64,000 nucleotides of DNA from Novipirellula herctigrandis (GCA_007859835.1 SJPJ01000001.1:4004623-4068622); one strand, 5' to 3'. Numbered from the stretch's first letter, positions 19,704-29,360 are shown. Numbers and translations: made by a program. The notes: generated from the sequence alone by a model not told the origin.

Positions 19704-20357
19704 GTGGACAAAATTTCGAACAAACCTGCCAACCCGATTGGTTCCACCACTCAGCTTGTCGTCGCATCGAAAGGGGGCGACAATGAGGCGTTTGGTGCGT
19801 TACTGGAACAGTATCGCGGATACTTGCTGATGCTGGCCCATCGGTATTTGTCCGAACGGTTGCGTCGCCGGATCGACCCGTCCGATATTGTTCAATTGAC
19901 TTTTTTAGAAGCCAAACGCGATTTAGAGTCGTTTCGGGGCGACACACCTGCGGAATTTTCAGGCTGGCTCCGCGGTATTTTGAAAAACAATGTTGCCACC
20001 TCGGTCACGCGACATATCACGACTCAAAAACGGTCACTCAAACGAGAAGTCGAAGGGGACAAACCAGCGAACAACGATTCGGCCGGTGGTGGATGGATCA
20101 CATTGTTGCCCGGCAGTTCAACCAGCCCAAGCGGCGCCGCAATCCGTGATGAAGCAACCTTGGCATTGCTGGAAGCTCTGCACCAATTACCCGAAACGCA
20201 AGCCGAAGCAATCCGCCTTCGCTACATGGAAGGGCTGACCCTAGCGGAGATTGTCGAGCGAATGGGAAAAAGCGATACAGCCGTCGCTGGGCTTCTAAAG
20301 CGAGGACTGCAAAAGTTGCGAACGACCCTAAAAGCGGATACGAGTCCCTGGTTCTAA
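19704..20357 (+). CDS. ECF-type RNA polymerase sigma factor
   Basis: 217 residues from GTG 19704; an earlier GTG at 19605 in the same frame is possible but adds an unsupported leader. Region 2 is EAFGALLEQYRGYLLMLAHR to RIDPSDIVQLTFLEA, with the D-x-x-Q-x-x-F core. Region 4 is LHQLPETQAEAIRLRYMEG with the helix-turn-helix LAEIVERMGKSDTAVAGLLK. A Ser/Gly/Asn-rich linker (about 115-140) joins them. This is the planctomycete-expanded sigma type that is often encoded beside Ser/Thr kinases. The kinase gene starts 124 bases downstream on the same strand, so phosphorylation of this factor by that kinase is a fair inference. No anti-sigma gene is adjacent. Confidence 0.85.
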   Translation: MDKISNKPANPIGSTTQLVVASKGGDNEAFGALLEQYRGYLLMLAHRYLSERLRRRIDPSDIVQLTFLEAKRDLESFRGDTPAEFSGWLRGILKNNVATSVTRHITTQKRSLKREVEGDKPANNDSAGGGWITLLPGSSTSPSGAAIRDEATLALLEALHQLPETQAEAIRLRYMEGLTLAEIVERMGKSDTAVAGLLKRGLQKLRTTLKADTSPWF

Positions 20358-20481
20358 AAAAAAGGAAGAAATGCTCGCCCACATACAACCTAGTTCTGAG
20401 CCTGTTAAGCAATCACGTTGACTCAAAGTCCCGATTTCAAAGCCCATTGTCAAAATCCCGTCTCTCGAACCTGTTCGCTTG

Positions 20482-22665
20482 ATGCCAGAACCCGAACTTC
20501 CCGAAACCGACGATCCGCTTGATTCCGCATTCGCCGCTTATTTGCGATGCTGTGATTCGGGAGAGATGACCAGCCGAGATGAGTTTCTAAAACAGTTTCC
20601 CGAGCTTGCGGATCAGCTAAAGCAATTGATGGAAGCGGCCGATTTGGTCGACCATGTCACGAATGCTGCGTCGTCGAAAAATGCCACGCACAGACGAGCT
20701 CCCGTTGCGAGCGGTGCCGATACAATCGCGACTTCGATGGCAACGGGCGATGACTCGAATGTCGACCCCGCAGCGACGTTGCCAATGGCCCATCGCCGCA
20801 AAGGAGACCATGGCCCAACGCTACCGTTTGATCTTGGCGACTATGAGTTGCTCAAAATCCTCGGCAAAGGCGGCATGGGGATCGTCTACCTGGCAAAGCA
20901 AACAGAGTTGGAACGTTTGGTTGCCGTGAAGATGATCCGTGGCGGGATGTTGGCGGATGAATCAGACGTGCGGCGGTTTTACACCGAAGCCCAAGCAGCA
21001 GCCAAACTGAGTCACCCGGCGATCGTCCCGGTCTACCAGTTCGGCCAGCGAGCGGGGCACCATTTCTTTTCGATGGCCTATATTCGTGGCACCGACTTAC
21101 AACGTCGAATCAAGGAAGAACCACTCGATCTCCGTCTAGCCGTTCGCTATGTCCGCGATGTCGCTCGCGCAATCAATCACGCACACCAAAACGGAGTGCT
21201 ACACCGCGATTTGAAACCCGCGAACGTCTTGATTGACGAGAAAGATCAAGTGCATGTGACTGACTTTGGCTTGGCCAAACACATGGATTCCGACAGCAGC
21301 GTTACGGGAAGTGGAACAGCCGTGGGGACGCCTCATTACATGGCGCCCGAACAAGCAGGCGGGTTTAGCGACCAAGCAACGCGGCAAAGTGATGTTTACG
21401 CGCTCGGTGCAATCTTGTTTGCTTGTGTCACCGGTCGGCCCCCAATCATGGCGGAAACGGTCGTCCAAACGCTGCTTCAAGTCATCCATGACCCGGCGCC
21501 ACCGATGCGGTCGCTTCGATCAAACGTGCCCCAGGGTTTGGAAACGATTGTTGCGAAATGTTTGGAAAAACAGTCTGACGAACGCTATGAATTGGCATCG
21601 TCATTGGCGGATGATTTGGATGCGTTCCTGGAAGGTCGCCCGATCGCGGCCAGACCAAGGTCGCTTCCGATCAAGCTTTGGCAATGGTTGAAAGGGGTAC
21701 CACTGATCGCGGCTTTGTCAGGACGGCGGATCGTTGGCACATCGGTTTCGCATCGTCGTTTTCAAGCAGCAATGCTGGCGTTTTTGGTCATCCTACCGGT
21801 CGTCGCGGTGGGGCTATCGCTTTTGCAAAACCAATACAGCGAATCGATGCCTTCACGAGTGACCATCGCTGGCGGACTCGAAGACGGCGTTTACAACGAT
21901 GTGTCGGCTGAAATATCGAAACGATTGATTGCAAACCATTCTGTGACTGCGGCCGTCATGTCGAGCAACGGTTCGCTCGACAATCGCCAGCGACTGCTGC
22001 TCAGCGAGGTGGACTTGGCACCGATGCAAGCGTCAGCAATCAGCGGCAATGAGTTACGAGTCGTGGCTCCTTTGTTCTATGAAGCGGTCCATGTGCTCGC
22101 CCGACATGATTCGAACATTCGATCGGTCGCTGGATTGGCGGGCCACCGGGTTGCCGTGGGGCCGGTCGGCAGCGGGTCGCGAGCGACCGCAGAAATGGTC
22201 TTCGATTCGCTTGAATTGACGCCAAATGTCTCGCCGCGCGAAGTCATTCCGTGGCGTGAATTGGCTGGCGACGATGCACCTGATGCTGCGGTATTATGCA
22301 TCGGGCGAGGCAGTCCGCTGTTGTCGAGTTTCTTAAAGAGTGGTCGTTGGCAACTCGTTCCCATTCCTTCCGCAATCGAAATTTCGCTGCAGCATCCAAC
22401 GCTCAGGCCAATGGCGATCGAAGCAGGCGACTATCCCGATGTGCCGTTGCCTACCCAAGGTATCGCAACGGTGGGAACAACCGCTTTCTTGGCGACGCGT
22501 GAAAACGCCCCTTCCGATTTGATCACTGCGACGCTGGAGGCACTCTATCAAGACCCACCATTGTGCGTCGGCTTGATCCCGCGGAAACATGCTGCCGAGT
22601 GGCGGGGATTGTCGATGCATCGAGCAGCCCGCAAGTTCTATTCGATCGTCACAGCTTCGCAGTAA
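20482..22665 (+). CDS. membrane Ser/Thr protein kinase fused to a TAXI-type solute-binding domain
   Basis: 727 residues from ATG 20482. Residues about 10-60 form the small helical domain seen before many planctomycete kinases. The kinase domain (about 120-385) has GKGGMGIVYLAK, VAVKMI (catalytic Lys), LHRDLKPANVLI, TDFGLAK and APEQAGG. A basic stretch and one membrane helix (about 429-448) follow. Residues 458-720 resemble TRAP-TAXI/NMT1-like solute-binding proteins: GGLEDGVYNDVSAEISKRL, a 'VD-L-A-PMQASA' step, FYEAVHVLARHDSNIRSVAGL and GHRVAVGPVGSGSRATAEMV, the family's 'KGKRVSVG.pGSGT..TA' core. The topology implies an outside ligand-binding domain controlling a cytoplasmic kinase. It follows a sigma-factor gene. 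Ligand and targets are unknown. Confidence 0.85.
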   Translation: MPEPELPETDDPLDSAFAAYLRCCDSGEMTSRDEFLKQFPELADQLKQLMEAADLVDHVTNAASSKNATHRRAPVASGADTIATSMATGDDSNVDPAATLPMAHRRKGDHGPTLPFDLGDYELLKILGKGGMGIVYLAKQTELERLVAVKMIRGGMLADESDVRRFYTEAQAAAKLSHPAIVPVYQFGQRAGHHFFSMAYIRGTDLQRRIKEEPLDLRLAVRYVRDVARAINHAHQNGVLHRDLKPANVLIDEKDQVHVTDFGLAKHMDSDSSVTGSGTAVGTPHYMAPEQAGGFSDQATRQSDVYALGAILFACVTGRPPIMAETVVQTLLQVIHDPAPPMRSLRSNVPQGLETIVAKCLEKQSDERYELASSLADDLDAFLEGRPIAARPRSLPIKLWQWLKGVPLIAALSGRRIVGTSVSHRRFQAAMLAFLVILPVVAVGLSLLQNQYSESMPSRVTIAGGLEDGVYNDVSAEISKRLIANHSVTAAVMSSNGSLDNRQRLLLSEVDLAPMQASAISGNELRVVAPLFYEAVHVLARHDSNIRSVAGLAGHRVAVGPVGSGSRATAEMVFDSLELTPNVSPREVIPWRELAGDDAPDAAVLCIGRGSPLLSSFLKSGRWQLVPIPSAIEISLQHPTLRPMAIEAGDYPDVPLPTQGIATVGTTAFLATRENAPSDLITATLEALYQDPPLCVGLIPRKHAAEWRGLSMHRAARKFYSIVTASQ

Positions 22666-23000
22666 GCCCATCCAATCCAGTTCTTCTCGTAGAAAATTCG
22701 TCCAAATTTTTCACCCTATTCTCGGTTACCAAGAACGATCGAAGACCGCGTTGGCACTTACCAATCACTGGAACGTGTGCGTAGAAGCTCATTTAGACGC
22801 GTAAACGACATCAGGAATGTGGCCGTTTTGTCTACATTGGGACGTGACGATTGCGTTGGATGTAAAGATAGACCGGTCATGATGATTCGCCTGCGAAACA
22901 GAACCATTGTCGCCATTTTTGCTTGTGATTCCGATGAATCCGATACCTCGTTCAAGGATGAGGAACGGAATCGTCATAATGAACCACAAGGACAGTTAAT
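22666..23000 (+). other. intergenic leader of the repeat-rich outer-membrane protein
   Basis: There is no supported gene in these 335 bases. Near the 3' end an imperfect two-part stem is visible: GATTCCG (22927-22933) pairs with CGGAATC (22966-22972), and CCTC (22946-22949) pairs inside it with GAGG (22960-22963). A good AAGGACAG ribosome-binding sequence (22988-22995) follows, 5 bases before ATG 23001. The stem could influence translation; this is inference. Confidence 0.5.
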
Positions 23001-24965
23001 ATGCCAATCGCCAAGCACGAGGTTGATTGCGGCGTAGCGCCAGCAATCAAACAGAAACGCCGACTACTTCTTCAAACTTGCCGCCGCTTTCGCGTCGGAT
23101 CCTGGTCCCTAGCAGCACTCTTGGCTATCTCGAGCCAAGGCGTTGTCAGTGCGCAAGCCCCTTGTAACTGCGGCCCCGGCCAAAGTTCAGGGCTGCAGTA
23201 TCCAGGGGCTGCACAATACGGACACTCGGGTCCCTACCAAGGCCCAGGCTACTCTCAGGGTCCAGGCTACATGCAGGGCAGCAGTCAATATTACGGACAA
23301 GGTCGTGCAACTGGTGCAAGTCAATACTATGGCCAAGGCCCCGCGTACAACCAAGGCATGAATTACAACCAAGGCCAATACATGGGCCAAGGCGGCGTTG
23401 TTGGCCAAGGCGGCGTTGTCGGACAGGGCGGCGTTGTTGGCCAAGGCGGCGTTGTTGGCCAAGGCGGCGTTGTTGGCCAAGGCGGCGTTGTTGGACAGGG
23501 CGGCGTTGTTGGACAGGGCCAAGTGATGGGCGGCCCCGTTGTGGCCGCTCCTCAAGCGCAAGGGCAAGCAGCAACACAAAGTCGTGCCGGCGGTCAAAGC
23601 CAAGCAGGCACGCGATCGCAACCGAGCGTTGGTACGACCTCGCCAAGCGACCAGGCGATCGGATCGGCGCAAGGCGCCGCCCAGGGAGCCGTTCAAGGCG
23701 GCACTCAATTCTCAGGGCCCGTCGTTGATCAATCGGCGAATAGAGGGACGGCAACCGAAGGCTATGTCGGCCCGCTTCCAAGCGGTGGAGCGTGGCAAGG
23801 TGGCAATTGGCAAGGGCCATCGACTTGGGCCGGTGCCAGTTCAGGAGCAATCGTTTCGGGCGGAGCCGTTTCGGGCGGAGTCATGTCCGGCGGCAGCACC
23901 TACGTAGGCCCTGGCTATAGCACAGGGGCCGTCTATGGCAGCGGCTACGGCGCTCCTGGTTACACCGGATCCATGTACGGCGGATCGGGGTACGGCACGG
24001 TTGTCTCGGCCGCTTCGTGCAAACCGGCTCCTCAACCAACCGGAATCTATGGTGGCTTTGACTTCTTGTTCATTCGCCCCCATTTCGATAACAACATCAC
24101 ATTTGTAATCGACCCGCCAACTGGCAATCGAATTGAAACCTACGACTACGATTACAAATTCAGCGCGCGTGCATTCTTGGGTTGGCAAGATCAATGCAGT
24201 GGTGCCGGTTTCCGATTTGGCGTCTGGAATTTCGATGATGACGCTGGTCCTTACTCGGCAACGTCGACAGCGGTTTTCGAACCGATCTTCGTTACCGTTC
24301 AGGGCGCAGGGGGCAACTTGTCGCGAAGTGCAACAGCAGAATTTGACGATCATGACGCTGATCCGTTAACTACCGGCGATCAAACCCTAACCGCTTCGCA
24401 TTCGTTGGATTTGGATGTCTACGACTTCGAACTGACGCAAGCGTTCTGTAGCCGCAAATTCCAAATCCTCGCGGGACTTGGACTTCGCTATGCGAACATT
24501 GACCAGTCAATGCGAGCTCAAGCGACTCGTGATTTCGACCACGCATTGTTGGCAACCGTCGGCAACGACTTGGAAGTCGAAGGGGTTGGACCGACCGCAT
24601 CGCTCCAAATCCTGCGTCCCCTTTGGGATTCACGGTTCTCGATCTTCACCGGACTACGTGGATCGTTGTTAATGGCCGATACCGATCAAACGATCACGAA
24701 CGGTTACTACGCTGACTGGGACAACAACGGTGCGACTGCCGACACCTATGAAACGCTCCACGATCGTGCTTCTCAACGTGAAGTGATTACGGCATTGGAA
24801 ATGCAACTTGGCTTGCAATATCAATTGCCAATTACGAAGCGAATGGATTTAGTTTTGCGATCGGCTTACGAAACGCAAGCCTGGTTTGACGTCGGCGGAC
24901 CAGTCGATTCACACAGCACGCTTTCGTTCGATGGCATTTCCTTTACCACTGGGTTGATGTTCTAA
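23001..24965 (+). CDS. repeat-rich Lpg1974-type outer-membrane beta-barrel protein
   Basis: 654 residues from ATG 23001. The signal peptide covers about residues 33-52 (SLAALLAISSQGVVSAQA). A long Gly/Gln/Tyr-rich low-complexity region (55-330) contains seven exact GQGGVV hexapeptides and then Gly/Ser-rich stretches ending in CKPAPQP. From about 350 the chain looks like an outer-membrane barrel of the Lpg1974/Legionella OMP family: GGFDFLFIRPHF at its start, alternating strands (SARAFLGWQ, GFRFGVWNF), LAGLGLRYANI, and a last strand ISFTTGLMF ending in Phe, the usual assembly signal. It is probably a porin-like or surface protein, with the repeats as a periplasmic or surface linker. It is monocistronic, with its own terminator. 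Confidence 0.8.
   Translation: MPIAKHEVDCGVAPAIKQKRRLLLQTCRRFRVGSWSLAALLAISSQGVVSAQAPCNCGPGQSSGLQYPGAAQYGHSGPYQGPGYSQGPGYMQGSSQYYGQGRATGASQYYGQGPAYNQGMNYNQGQYMGQGGVVGQGGVVGQGGVVGQGGVVGQGGVVGQGGVVGQGGVVGQGQVMGGPVVAAPQAQGQAATQSRAGGQSQAGTRSQPSVGTTSPSDQAIGSAQGAAQGAVQGGTQFSGPVVDQSANRGTATEGYVGPLPSGGAWQGGNWQGPSTWAGASSGAIVSGGAVSGGVMSGGSTYVGPGYSTGAVYGSGYGAPGYTGSMYGGSGYGTVVSAASCKPAPQPTGIYGGFDFLFIRPHFDNNITFVIDPPTGNRIETYDYDYKFSARAFLGWQDQCSGAGFRFGVWNFDDDAGPYSATSTAVFEPIFVTVQGAGGNLSRSATAEFDDHDADPLTTGDQTLTASHSLDLDVYDFELTQAFCSRKFQILAGLGLRYANIDQSMRAQATRDFDHALLATVGNDLEVEGVGPTASLQILRPLWDSRFSIFTGLRGSLLMADTDQTITNGYYADWDNNGATADTYETLHDRASQREVITALEMQLGLQYQLPITKRMDLVLRSAYETQAWFDVGGPVDSHSTLSFDGISFTTGLMF
23385..23510 (+). 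repeat. seven 18-bp in-frame tandem repeats
   Basis: Seven 18-bp units (consensus GGCCAAGGCGGCGTTGTT, with GGACAG in place of GGCCAA in two units) encode GQGGVV seven times; a degenerate eighth unit follows. Near-identity at the DNA level suggests recent slippage, so copy number may vary between strains without breaking the frame. Confidence 0.95.
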
Positions 24966-25002
24966 AGAACGCGAGCACAATTTCGTCGAATTCGACGCGG
25001 CA

Positions 25003-25064
25003 AATCCGCGACTCTGAGTAGGTTTCGTCAAAAACCGGAACCGCTTAGGGTCGCGGATTTTTTT
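25003..25064 (+). terminator. intrinsic terminator after the outer-membrane protein gene
   Basis: A perfect 11-bp stem AAATCCGCGAC (25003-25013) / GTCGCGGATTT (25050-25060) runs straight into a T tract on the plus strand. The 36-base loop is unusually long. It lies 37 bases after the stop codon and before the convergent argH gene. Confidence 0.75.
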
Positions 25065-25102
25065 GTCAGCGCACCATCATCGCACCATCATCGCACCACA
25101 CC

Positions 25103-26485
25103 CTACGCTAACGCCACCTTCCACCGATCAATTTGCTCGCGAACTTGATCCGGCGCCGTCGAGCCGTAGCTGACAAATGCTGCGACCGCATTTTTGCTTC
25201 CTAAAATCGCATAGACAGTTTCGTCGATCTCCGGTGCGTGCAATTGCATTGACTTGATAGGCAAATCGCTCAATGCCAGCTCTCGATTCATCGCTTCGCC
25301 AACAATCGCGCCCACCAAGTGATGTGCTCGACGTTGTGGCATGCCTTTACGAATCATCCATTCCATCAAAGTCGTCGCGTCGAGGTACCCGCGTTCCAAA
25401 CGGGCGGCAATCGATTCACGCTTTAGACTCGATCCTTCGACGATCGGCACCGCCAATTCCAAAGAGGCGATCACGGTATCAAACGAATCGAAGAGCGGTG
25501 GCTTGTCCTCTTGCAAATCGCGGTTGTAAGCGAGCGGTAGGTTTTTGACGAGTAACATTAGCGTTTGCAGGTTACCCATCACTCGAGCCGATTTGCCACG
25601 CGTCAATTCGAGTGTATCGGGGTTAACCTTTTGCGGCATAATGCTACTGCCAGTGCAAAACTCATGCGGCAATTTAATGAAATCAAATTCAACGGTACTC
25701 CAAAGAATCCACTCTTCGGCCCATCCACTTAGATGAGATGCCACCACAGATAAGACAAATGCACTTTCAAGCATGAAGTCACGATCACTGCTAGTGTCAA
25801 GACTATTGGCGGTGGGACGGTCAAACCCGAGTGCCTTGGAGGTTTGCTCACGATCGATCCCCAGCGTGGTCCCAGCGACTGCGGCGACTCCTAGCGGGCA
25901 TTCATTCAACCGGCTGCGACAATCGGCAACACGACTCCGATCCCGCTGCAGCTTCTCGACGTAGGCCAGCCAATAATGCGGTGCGACGACCGGCTGGGCA
26001 CGCTGCAAATGCGTATACGCGGGCAAAATCACGTCAAAGTCTTGGTCACACCGAGACAAAAAGGCCTGCTGTAATCGCAACAATCGGCGATCCACCTCAT
26101 CGAGGGCCTCGCGAACCCACAAACGAACATCGGTGCTCACCTGATCATTGCGGCTTCGTGCGGTGTGCAATTTTCGCCCGACATCGCCGACACGGTCGAT
26201 CAAAGCCTGCTCAACGTGCATGTGGATATCTTCCAACTCGAACGAGATCGGGAAGGTATCCGCATCGAGTTCCAGCTCGATTTCCTTTAAAGTGTCTCGA
26301 ATCGTTGTAAACTCATCACTCGACAACATACCACGCTCGCAGAGCATTTCAGCGTGGGCGATGGACCCCCGGATATCCTGATGATACAAGCGTCGATCGA
26401 AGCTTATGCTTTCTGCAAAGGCTTCGAGTCGTTTGTCGGTTTGAGCTTGAAAAACACCACTTCGTGATGGACTATCCGCAGCCAT
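25103..26485 (-). CDS. argH: argininosuccinate lyase
   Basis: 460 residues from ATG 26485 (MAADSPSRSG), with an AGGA site upstream; the frame extends 20 codons further without family similarity. It shows the fumarase/aspartase-superfamily signature GSSIMPQKVNP (mobile loop with the catalytic Ser), HTARSRNDQVSTD (substrate binding), THLQRAQPV, and the N-terminal FAESISFDRRLYHQDI that is typical of ArgH. It splits argininosuccinate into arginine and fumarate, the last step of arginine synthesis. argJ, another gene of the pathway, lies 4.9 kb away. It is a single gene, divergent from the large unknown gene that follows. Confidence 0.96.
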   Translation of the reverse strand: MAADSPSRSGVFQAQTDKRLEAFAESISFDRRLYHQDIRGSIAHAEMLCERGMLSSDEFTTIRDTLKEIELELDADTFPISFELEDIHMHVEQALIDRVGDVGRKLHTARSRNDQVSTDVRLWVREALDEVDRRLLRLQQAFLSRCDQDFDVILPAYTHLQRAQPVVAPHYWLAYVEKLQRDRSRVADCRSRLNECPLGVAAVAGTTLGIDREQTSKALGFDRPTANSLDTSSDRDFMLESAFVLSVVASHLSGWAEEWILWSTVEFDFIKLPHEFCTGSSIMPQKVNPDTLELTRGKSARVMGNLQTLMLLVKNLPLAYNRDLQEDKPPLFDSFDTVIASLELAVPIVEGSSLKRESIAARLERGYLDATTLMEWMIRKGMPQRRAHHLVGAIVGEAMNRELALSDLPIKSMQLHAPEIDETVYAILGSKNAVAAFVSYGSTAPDQVREQIDRWKVALA

Positions 26486-26587
26486 GACTATCCTGTTAGG
26501 CGATCGATTTGAATAATGGGGTGACGCGTCACTATTATCCCTCAATCACCGCCCCTGACGACCCCAGCTTTAAAATAGACTAATCGA

Positions 26588-29326
26588 ATGCCAAACCGTT
26601 TATTATTCGTCAAAACTGTCTTGTTCCTATCCACGCTGATCGTTGGAATCGACGTTTGCGGCCAAGCCCCGAATTGGAGGGCTGCTGATGCGATGGTTTC
26701 CGCCCAAATCGGCGAACCGTTTGGTGTCGCAACGATCGAAGTTCCGTTGGCCACCGGCGTGGATGCAGGGTCAATGCCGCCACTACGCGCAACCGATTCG
26801 GCCGGTCGCGTCCTGTATCCAGTCGCCAACGAGACTCGACAACGAGTCATTCCGCCATCGGAGCGTCCTGTACCCGAACCAGGCCGCGGTCGATTGCTAA
26901 ACCGGCTTGGTGGGCTAATCCGTGAACTGACCGGCAATGACAAAGACAAAGAAATCACTGTCTCACGCCGTGTCTCATTCCTATTTCGATCGGACCAACC
27001 CATCCGCGTAACGGTGAGTGATATTGGTGGCACAATTGGGACCTATGATCTGGTCCCCCAATCGGATCCGCTCGCCCACGGGCAATTGCTCGAGCGATGG
27101 TGGGGCGACTACACCACCGGTGTTCAAACCCAAGTGGAAAGAGGCGACTATCCCCCCTGGGTGGAAACCTATTTGGTCGCGATGTTGTCAGGCCGTTTGC
27201 ATTTGCCCTTACCTCGATGGTTTGAGATCAACCCAAACCAAGAGGATACGCTGGTTTCGACGTTGAAGCTGATCGCCGGTGCAGAAGACGAAAGCGAAGT
27301 GATCTTCCGACGCGCTGCCGCAGGCAATCTTTCTTCCACTGCAAGTAACACCGACTTGGTCCCCATACCGAGTGGCCCGAATTGGGCCCCCTCGACCGCC
27401 TATTTGAATTCCGATTCGGATGCACCGGAAACCGAACCGCTTGCCGACAGCGTCCCACCGGAGTGTTTCTATCTGCGTTACGGATCGTTTGAAAACTATC
27501 TCTGGTTCACCGATTTGTCGACCGAATATGGTGGTGACATTACACGGATGGCAACCTTAAGAGGTTTTCGCAGCCAATCCACCGCTTCGATCGAATCGCA
27601 ACTAAATTTAAAAATGACGCAAATGTCTCGCATGATCGGCCCAACGGTTATTCAAGACCAAGCCTTGATCGGTCGCGATTTGTTCCTCAATGACGGTGCG
27701 ACCTTTGGAGTCCTATTCAAAGTCGCGAACGCATTCCTGTTTCGCACTTCGCTGCAAAGCGACCGCAACACGCGTGCTAGAAACGATGATGCCATTGAAC
27801 TAAACGACGTGACGATTGCCGGCCAAAAGGTCTCGTTCCTCCGTAGCGCTGACAACCGTGTTCGATCGTTTCTTGCAGAGGATGGCGACACCATCTTGGT
27901 GACCAATAGCGAAACCATGGTTAAGCGATTCTTGGAAGTCGCCCAAACCGGCCAATCGCTGGCAAAGACATTCGATTTTCAACTAGCCCGTCGTCTGATG
28001 CCGCTTCAACGTGACGACACTGTTTTCGCTTACGTTTCCCCACAAATGCTACAAGGCTTGGTTTCGCCTAAGTACTTGGTTGAGTTACGTCGACGGCTCG
28101 ATTCGAAATCCGATATCGCGCTGGTCCATTTGGCAAGGCTAGCAGCTGCTAACGAAGGAACACCGATTCAATCCATTGATAAACTCGTGAAATCGGGGTA
28201 TTTGCCTGCAGATTTCAACCACCGGATCGATGGCAGCGGAATCGTTTCGCTTGGTGACGACTTGATCGATACGCGGCGAGGCGCACGAGGCAGTTTCTTA
28301 CCAATCGCGGATGTAGACTTCAAGCAAGTTTCGGCCGAAGAAGCAGCTTGGTACTCAAAAATTGCGGCGACATATACGAGCCGTTTTTCGCATATGGATC
28401 CGATTATGGCAGGCGTTCATCGTGAAGTCGTCGCCGAAGGATCTGGCGACACCCCGCGAGTCGAACAACTGTCGATCCATGCTGAAATCGCTCCATGGTC
28501 ACCAGTCCAATATGGCAAATTGGCTCAGCAACTTGGCCCACCGACTCGCGTTGCGATGCGGTTTGCACCGGACGATATCGTTGCTGTCCAAGCTCATGTC
28601 GCATCGGAGTACCTTGGGCCTCCGACGCACCTATTTGCTGCAATCAAAGATTCCGTGCCACCCGACCCAAAGGACTTCGATGGACTGTTAAACTCGTACC
28701 GAGCTCTTCGCCAATTACCAGGCTACCTGGGCGCATGGCCGCTGCCCGGTATCTTGGATCGCTTGCCACTTGGCATTGGCCGTGGAACACCAGTTGGCCC
28801 GGGGATGAGCCGACTCATCGGTGGCTTGTATCGATACACGGGTGGCGAATTCAGCGTACTGTCGTTCTATCCCGACGTATTGAACGCTAGTTTGCCGTAT
28901 TTAGTGTCGGTCGAAGTCGACGATGCAGCACAGATACGAGGACGTGTTGGGAATTTGCTCGGCAGTCAATTGGAAGGCTGGGTAACGAAACAAATGTATG
29001 AACGGTCGGCAAAGACAAGTGACGCAGGAGCCAGTTTCTTGAGCATGTTGTCACGTCAGTTGAAAGTCGATCCAACCAACGCGATGGCAGCGACTTCGAA
29101 TATCTTTGCCACCGATCTTCAATGCACACTTGGTGGAGAATACGAATTCGCCCCGGAAATCAATCATTGGAAGAGTACTGCTTGGCAAAACAATCGCCCC
29201 CCAACGAACCCTCCGGTCGGCTACACGCCGCCCATCCTAAAATGGTTCCGAGGCGGCAACGCGACGTTGACCCAGTACGAAGACCGAGTCGTCGTTGATG
29301 CAGTGTTGGATATCTCGCGGCAATAA
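26588..29326 (+). CDS. large secreted protein of unknown function
   Basis: 912 residues from ATG 26588. A signal peptide is visible (LLFVKTVLFLSTLIVGIDVCGQA, cleavage near 26). I do not recognise a named domain. Visible features: a basic Arg/Pro-rich stretch around residue 95-110, a Ser/Asp/Pro-rich loop near 270-290 (SDSDAPETEPLADS), and then the motif ECFYLRYGSFENYLWFTDLS. The 'single residue strand plus SFENYLWF' pattern recalls planctomycete DUF3352-like exported proteins, but that is only a guess. No membrane helix follows the signal, so it is periplasmic or released. It is divergent from argH (102 bases apart) and convergent with the ABC permease gene. It is probably lineage-restricted. 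Confidence 0.75.
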   Translation: MPNRLLFVKTVLFLSTLIVGIDVCGQAPNWRAADAMVSAQIGEPFGVATIEVPLATGVDAGSMPPLRATDSAGRVLYPVANETRQRVIPPSERPVPEPGRGRLLNRLGGLIRELTGNDKDKEITVSRRVSFLFRSDQPIRVTVSDIGGTIGTYDLVPQSDPLAHGQLLERWWGDYTTGVQTQVERGDYPPWVETYLVAMLSGRLHLPLPRWFEINPNQEDTLVSTLKLIAGAEDESEVIFRRAAAGNLSSTASNTDLVPIPSGPNWAPSTAYLNSDSDAPETEPLADSVPPECFYLRYGSFENYLWFTDLSTEYGGDITRMATLRGFRSQSTASIESQLNLKMTQMSRMIGPTVIQDQALIGRDLFLNDGATFGVLFKVANAFLFRTSLQSDRNTRARNDDAIELNDVTIAGQKVSFLRSADNRVRSFLAEDGDTILVTNSETMVKRFLEVAQTGQSLAKTFDFQLARRLMPLQRDDTVFAYVSPQMLQGLVSPKYLVELRRRLDSKSDIALVHLARLAAANEGTPIQSIDKLVKSGYLPADFNHRIDGSGIVSLGDDLIDTRRGARGSFLPIADVDFKQVSAEEAAWYSKIAATYTSRFSHMDPIMAGVHREVVAEGSGDTPRVEQLSIHAEIAPWSPVQYGKLAQQLGPPTRVAMRFAPDDIVAVQAHVASEYLGPPTHLFAAIKDSVPPDPKDFDGLLNSYRALRQLPGYLGAWPLPGILDRLPLGIGRGTPVGPGMSRLIGGLYRYTGGEFSVLSFYPDVLNASLPYLVSVEVDDAAQIRGRVGNLLGSQLEGWVTKQMYERSAKTSDAGASFLSMLSRQLKVDPTNAMAATSNIFATDLQCTLGGEYEFAPEINHWKSTAWQNNRPPTNPPVGYTPPILKWFRGGNATLTQYEDRVVVDAVLDISRQ

Positions 29327-29360
29327 CGCAGCGAAATTGCAGTCCTGCTAAATGACAGCC

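Noticed and set aside
23146-23850. 234- and 173-codon minus-strand frames over the repeat region
   Set aside because: Low-complexity shadows created by the GQGGVV DNA repeats (for example NNAAL arrays).
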